DNA of 7,129 nucleotides from JAABRU01 sp964505535 (lineage in GTDB: Bacteria; Desulfobacterota; Desulfobacteria; Desulfobacterales; Desulfococcaceae). A model generated the notes under the pieces. The model saw only the letters and a list, made by a program, of their open reading frames with translations, did not search any database and had not been told where the DNA came from. Made by a program: the position numbers and the translations under genes. Location of the stretch: contig CAZDIU010000278.1 in the NCBI GenBank assembly GCA_964505535.1, positions 1-7,129 of the forward strand, in the 5' to 3' direction. This document shows positions 4,746-7,129 of the stretch, one piece after another; position 1 is the stretch's first letter; every line of letters begins with the position of its first letter.

Positions 4746-6653
4746 ATGTCCGCAGAGATGAACAGTCAGATGAAGAATCTGGAAGAGGAAACATTCATTG
4801 CAGAGATTGGTTACCACAGAAAACTGAACCCGTGGATTGCAATAGTGGGTTCGGTCTCTTTTCTTTTCTTCAGCATTTTCCATTTTGCTCTCGGCAGGTT
4901 CAGTCAGTCTTTGATCTTTGCCCTGCTGTTTGTCAATGCCGTTGTTTCGCTTTATCTGGGAAAACGTATGAAGACAATGGAGAAACTCATACGTCTGAAA
5001 CAGTTGTCAGGAGGTTTTGCCTTTGGTCTGCTCGCGACAGGTCTCTGCATCGGTCTGCTGAGTGATGACATTTATATTTTTCTGCCCTGGCTGTTTTTCT
5101 ATCCTTTGGCCGTTTCCCTGTTTTTTGGTAAGCGGATCGGAATTTATTCTGCGCTTGTTTTTGCGATTATTGTTATTGTTATTATCAGTTACGTGCATCT
5201 CCCTTCCTGGAACGCATCTGTGGTCAGCATGTTTAAACTGAATATGATTCTTGCCCTTGTCGTCATAACAAGTCTTTCTCTGATAAGTGAAAAAATTCGG
5301 ACGGGTGTGCAAAATGATCTGGTCCGTTCCCAGAATAAGTATAAAATGGCAGAAAAGCAGCAGCGTGAAGCCAATGTCAGACTGCAGTATGAAGTGGAAC
5401 GGCGCATCCAATCGGAAACCCTGCTGCGCCAAAGTGAAGTCCGGTACCGCGCCCTTTTTGAAGAATCAGCCGTGTCACTTTGGGAGGAGGATTGGTCTGA
5501 AGTGAAGATATATCTTGATAACCTTTCCCGGATGATCAGGGAGGATATGGATGCCTGTCTGATAAGGAATCCTCAAGAGATCCGGAATTGCAAAGAAATG
5601 ATGAGGGTTACAGCCGTGAATCAGGCAACCCTGAGGCTTTTCAGGGCAGACAGCATGTCAATCCTGATAGATAATCTGTATCGGATTATGTCTCCTCAGG
5701 CCACTCAGGATTACCTGAGAGACAGAATAGTGGCTCTCTGGCAGAAGGGCAGATATCAGGGGGAGATTGATGTTTTTACATTAAAGGGCGAAAAGATTCA
5801 TCTTCTGATTATCAGCACCATTCCGGCCGGCTTTCATGAATCGTGGAGCAGAATATTTACGTCGGTGTATGATATGACAGAACGGGTTGTCATGGAAGAA
5901 AAGAAAAAACGTCTTGATTATCAGATGCAGCAGGCCCGTCAGGTGCAGGCGGTGGCAACTCTGGCCGGAGGCATTGCCCATCAGTTTAACAATGCGCTGG
6001 TGGGTATTTTCGGAAATTTGGATCTGATAAAAATGAAAGGCCAAATTCCTCCGGAGGCACAAAAATTTATGGATTCAATAGACAAATCAGCCACTCACAT
6101 GCGCATGCTCACCGATCAGCTTCTGGCATATGCGCGAGGTGGCAAATACCGGCCCCAGAAGATTTCGGTCAGGGATCTGATTCAGAAGGTTTTTGATTCA
6201 GAGCGGAGCCGATTTGAGACTGGGATCAGACTCAGCACAAAGATCGAATCAGACATTCATGCGGTCAGCGGTGATGTCACCCAGATCGAAACGGTCATTG
6301 CCGCAATCATATCCAATGCTCTTGAATCAATGGATAACAAAGGAGAATTGCATGTTTCTGCCAAAAACAGAGCCATTGATGGAACGAATATGACAGGGCT
6401 GTCCGAACTTGAACCGGGCAGCTATGCGGTCATTCAGATCCGGGACAGCGGCGCAGGCATGGATGAGCAGACCCGTGAACGAATTTTTGAGCCTTTTTTC
6501 ACCACCAAATTCTGCGGCCGCGGCCTGGGGATGGCTGCGGCCTATGGCATTGTGCAGAACCACGGCGGCATGATACGCGTTGATTCAGCCCCCGGCAAGG
6601 GAACCTGTGTTGAAATCTGGCTGCCCGGAATTGGGCAGTGGGAATCTTCATAA
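4746..6653 (+). CDS. Membrane PAS-domain sensor histidine kinase, orphan
   Basis: A 635-residue two-component sensor kinase of the inner membrane. Six hydrophobic segments (about 29-50, 54-71, 87-105, 109-127, 130-151, 160-181) form the N-terminal sensory part, with almost no periplasmic domain. A charged, Gln-rich coiled coil follows (about 183-232), then a PAS-like domain (about 228-380) beginning EVRYRALFEES and ending TSVYDMTER. The DHp helix carries the phosphoacceptor in LAGGIAHQFNNAL, His412. The ATPase domain has the N box ISNALES (Asn524), the D box DSGAGMD (Asp567), the F box FEPFFTTK (581-588) and the glycine box GRGLGMAAAYGI (591-602). All are intact, so it should be active. No receiver domain is fused, and no response regulator is encoded beside it. 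AAAGGA (4733-4738) sits 7 bases before the ATG at 4746. The signal and the partner regulator are unknown. The six-TM module resembles none I can name. Confidence 0.9.
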   Translation: MSAEMNSQMKNLEEETFIAEIGYHRKLNPWIAIVGSVSFLFFSIFHFALGRFSQSLIFALLFVNAVVSLYLGKRMKTMEKLIRLKQLSGGFAFGLLATGLCIGLLSDDIYIFLPWLFFYPLAVSLFFGKRIGIYSALVFAIIVIVIISYVHLPSWNASVVSMFKLNMILALVVITSLSLISEKIRTGVQNDLVRSQNKYKMAEKQQREANVRLQYEVERRIQSETLLRQSEVRYRALFEESAVSLWEEDWSEVKIYLDNLSRMIREDMDACLIRNPQEIRNCKEMMRVTAVNQATLRLFRADSMSILIDNLYRIMSPQATQDYLRDRIVALWQKGRYQGEIDVFTLKGEKIHLLIISTIPAGFHESWSRIFTSVYDMTERVVMEEKKKRLDYQMQQARQVQAVATLAGGIAHQFNNALVGIFGNLDLIKMKGQIPPEAQKFMDSIDKSATHMRMLTDQLLAYARGGKYRPQKISVRDLIQKVFDSERSRFETGIRLSTKIESDIHAVSGDVTQIETVIAAIISNALESMDNKGELHVSAKNRAIDGTNMTGLSELEPGSYAVIQIRDSGAGMDEQTRERIFEPFFTTKFCGRGLGMAAAYGIVQNHGGMIRVDSAPGKGTCVEIWLPGIGQWESS

Positions 6654-6823
6654 GATGTTCCGTAACTGCAAGGAATAAATTCTCCAGCAAAAAGCCAAAG
6701 AAAAAATCGGTTTTCCCGGAGGAAAGCGGTCTGAAATGTCAAAAGGAGAGATGAGACAAAATCGGTCATCATTGTTTCTTCGGTTATTTGGATCTCGGAG
6801 ATTTGCAAAGGGGGAAGGCTGTT

Positions 6824-6857
6824 CCGGTTTCCGGTTGCGGAACCGAAAACCGGTTTT
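6824..6857 (+). terminator. Candidate intrinsic terminator of the histidine kinase gene
   Basis: CCGGTTTCCGGTT (6824-6836) pairs with AACCGAAAACCGG (6841-6853) around a GCGG loop, 12 of 13 pairs. Four Ts follow on the forward strand (6854-6857). The one mismatch (C-A on the forward strand) becomes a G-U pair in the reverse-strand transcript. The hairpin sits between convergent genes, 15 bp past the reverse-strand stop, so it may serve both directions. The T-tract is short, hence the modest confidence. Confidence 0.45.
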
Positions 6858-6871
6858 CCAGTGAGGCTTCA

Positions 6872-7129
6872 TCAGTCCGCAATGATGAAAATATTCTCAA
6901 ATCCTTTGGATTTCAAAGTGTTCTGATACATTTCCGCCTGTTCAAGGGAAGTGCATTTTCCCACCAGAACCCGGTAGAGTTTTTGTCGGCTTTCAGGAAC
7001 ATATGACGGCTTGATCTCAGCATGCTCATAGGTCTGACCCAGTTCCTGCGCGAGTCTTTCCGCATTTCCCCTGTCCCCAAATGCGCCCACCTGTATGGCA
7101 TAGGTCCCTTTGTCATAATCCACAGGCAG
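6872..7129 (-). CDS. SPOR-domain cell-wall protein, C-terminal fragment (probably RlpA-like)
   Basis: This is the last 85 codons of a gene that enters from the right edge on the reverse strand and stops at TGA 6872-6874. The frame is open to the end of the window (LPVDYDKG...), so no start is in view. The visible part is one SPOR domain: GTYAIQVGAFGDRGNAERLA is the first repeat half, and LYRVLVGKCTSLEQAEMYQ with SKGFENIFIIAD the second. SPOR domains bind denuded peptidoglycan at the division septum. A C-terminal SPOR after a short linker is typical of RlpA septal lytic transglycosylases, and the spacing and sequence fit that best. DamX, FtsN-like or amidase-linked proteins are alternatives that the fragment cannot exclude. 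Confidence 0.8.
   Translation of the reverse strand: MPVDYDKGTYAIQVGAFGDRGNAERLAQELGQTYEHAEIKPSYVPESRQKLYRVLVGKCTSLEQAEMYQNTLKSKGFENIFIIAD

Overview
The window is bacterial chromosome from a Gram-negative organism. It carries outer-membrane and cell-envelope genes, Shine-Dalgarno-led genes at roughly 50% GC, and several palindromic intergenic repeats. The style of the proteins (a PAS/HisKA kinase with a GRGLGMAAAYGI glycine box, a solitary LolA-like protein, a UbiA-type prenyltransferase) makes me think of a sulfate-reducer-like Desulfobacterota lineage. That placement is an inference from general resemblance, not something the sequence proves.

Layout. 1-456: non-coding, ending in a 90-bp inverted-repeat structure (348-437) just before the first gene. 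457-1644 (+): an RlmI-type 23S rRNA cytosine methyltransferase. 1719-2492 (+): a secreted outer membrane lipoprotein-sorting (LolA-like) protein, 74 bp downstream and possibly co-transcribed. 2493-2920: non-coding, holding a 136-bp MITE-like element with 13-bp perfect terminal inverted repeats and a perfect 8-bp flanking duplication. Its core is a REPIN-like pair of inverted REP hairpins. 2921-3868 (+): a UbiA-family membrane prenyltransferase with both Asp-rich motifs, started by TTG. 3849-4154 (-): a YhbY/CRM-domain ribosome-assembly RNA-binding protein, convergent with the UbiA gene and overlapping its end by 20 bp. 4155-4745: an AT-rich intergenic region between divergent genes. 4746-6653 (+): a six-TM, PAS-containing sensor histidine kinase with no response regulator in view. 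6872-7129 (-): the C-terminal SPOR domain of a cell-wall protein that runs off the right edge, probably RlpA-like.

How the genes fit together. There is no single coherent pathway. Two genes serve the ribosome (RlmI, YhbY), two the envelope (LolA-like, SPOR protein), one makes or attaches a prenyl group in the membrane (UbiA family), and one senses a signal (histidine kinase). The window reads as ordinary housekeeping and accessory chromosome. The most noteworthy structure is in the intergenic repeats, above all the REPIN-cored MITE at 2634-2769. I see no defence island, biosynthetic cluster, CRISPR array, tRNA or rRNA.
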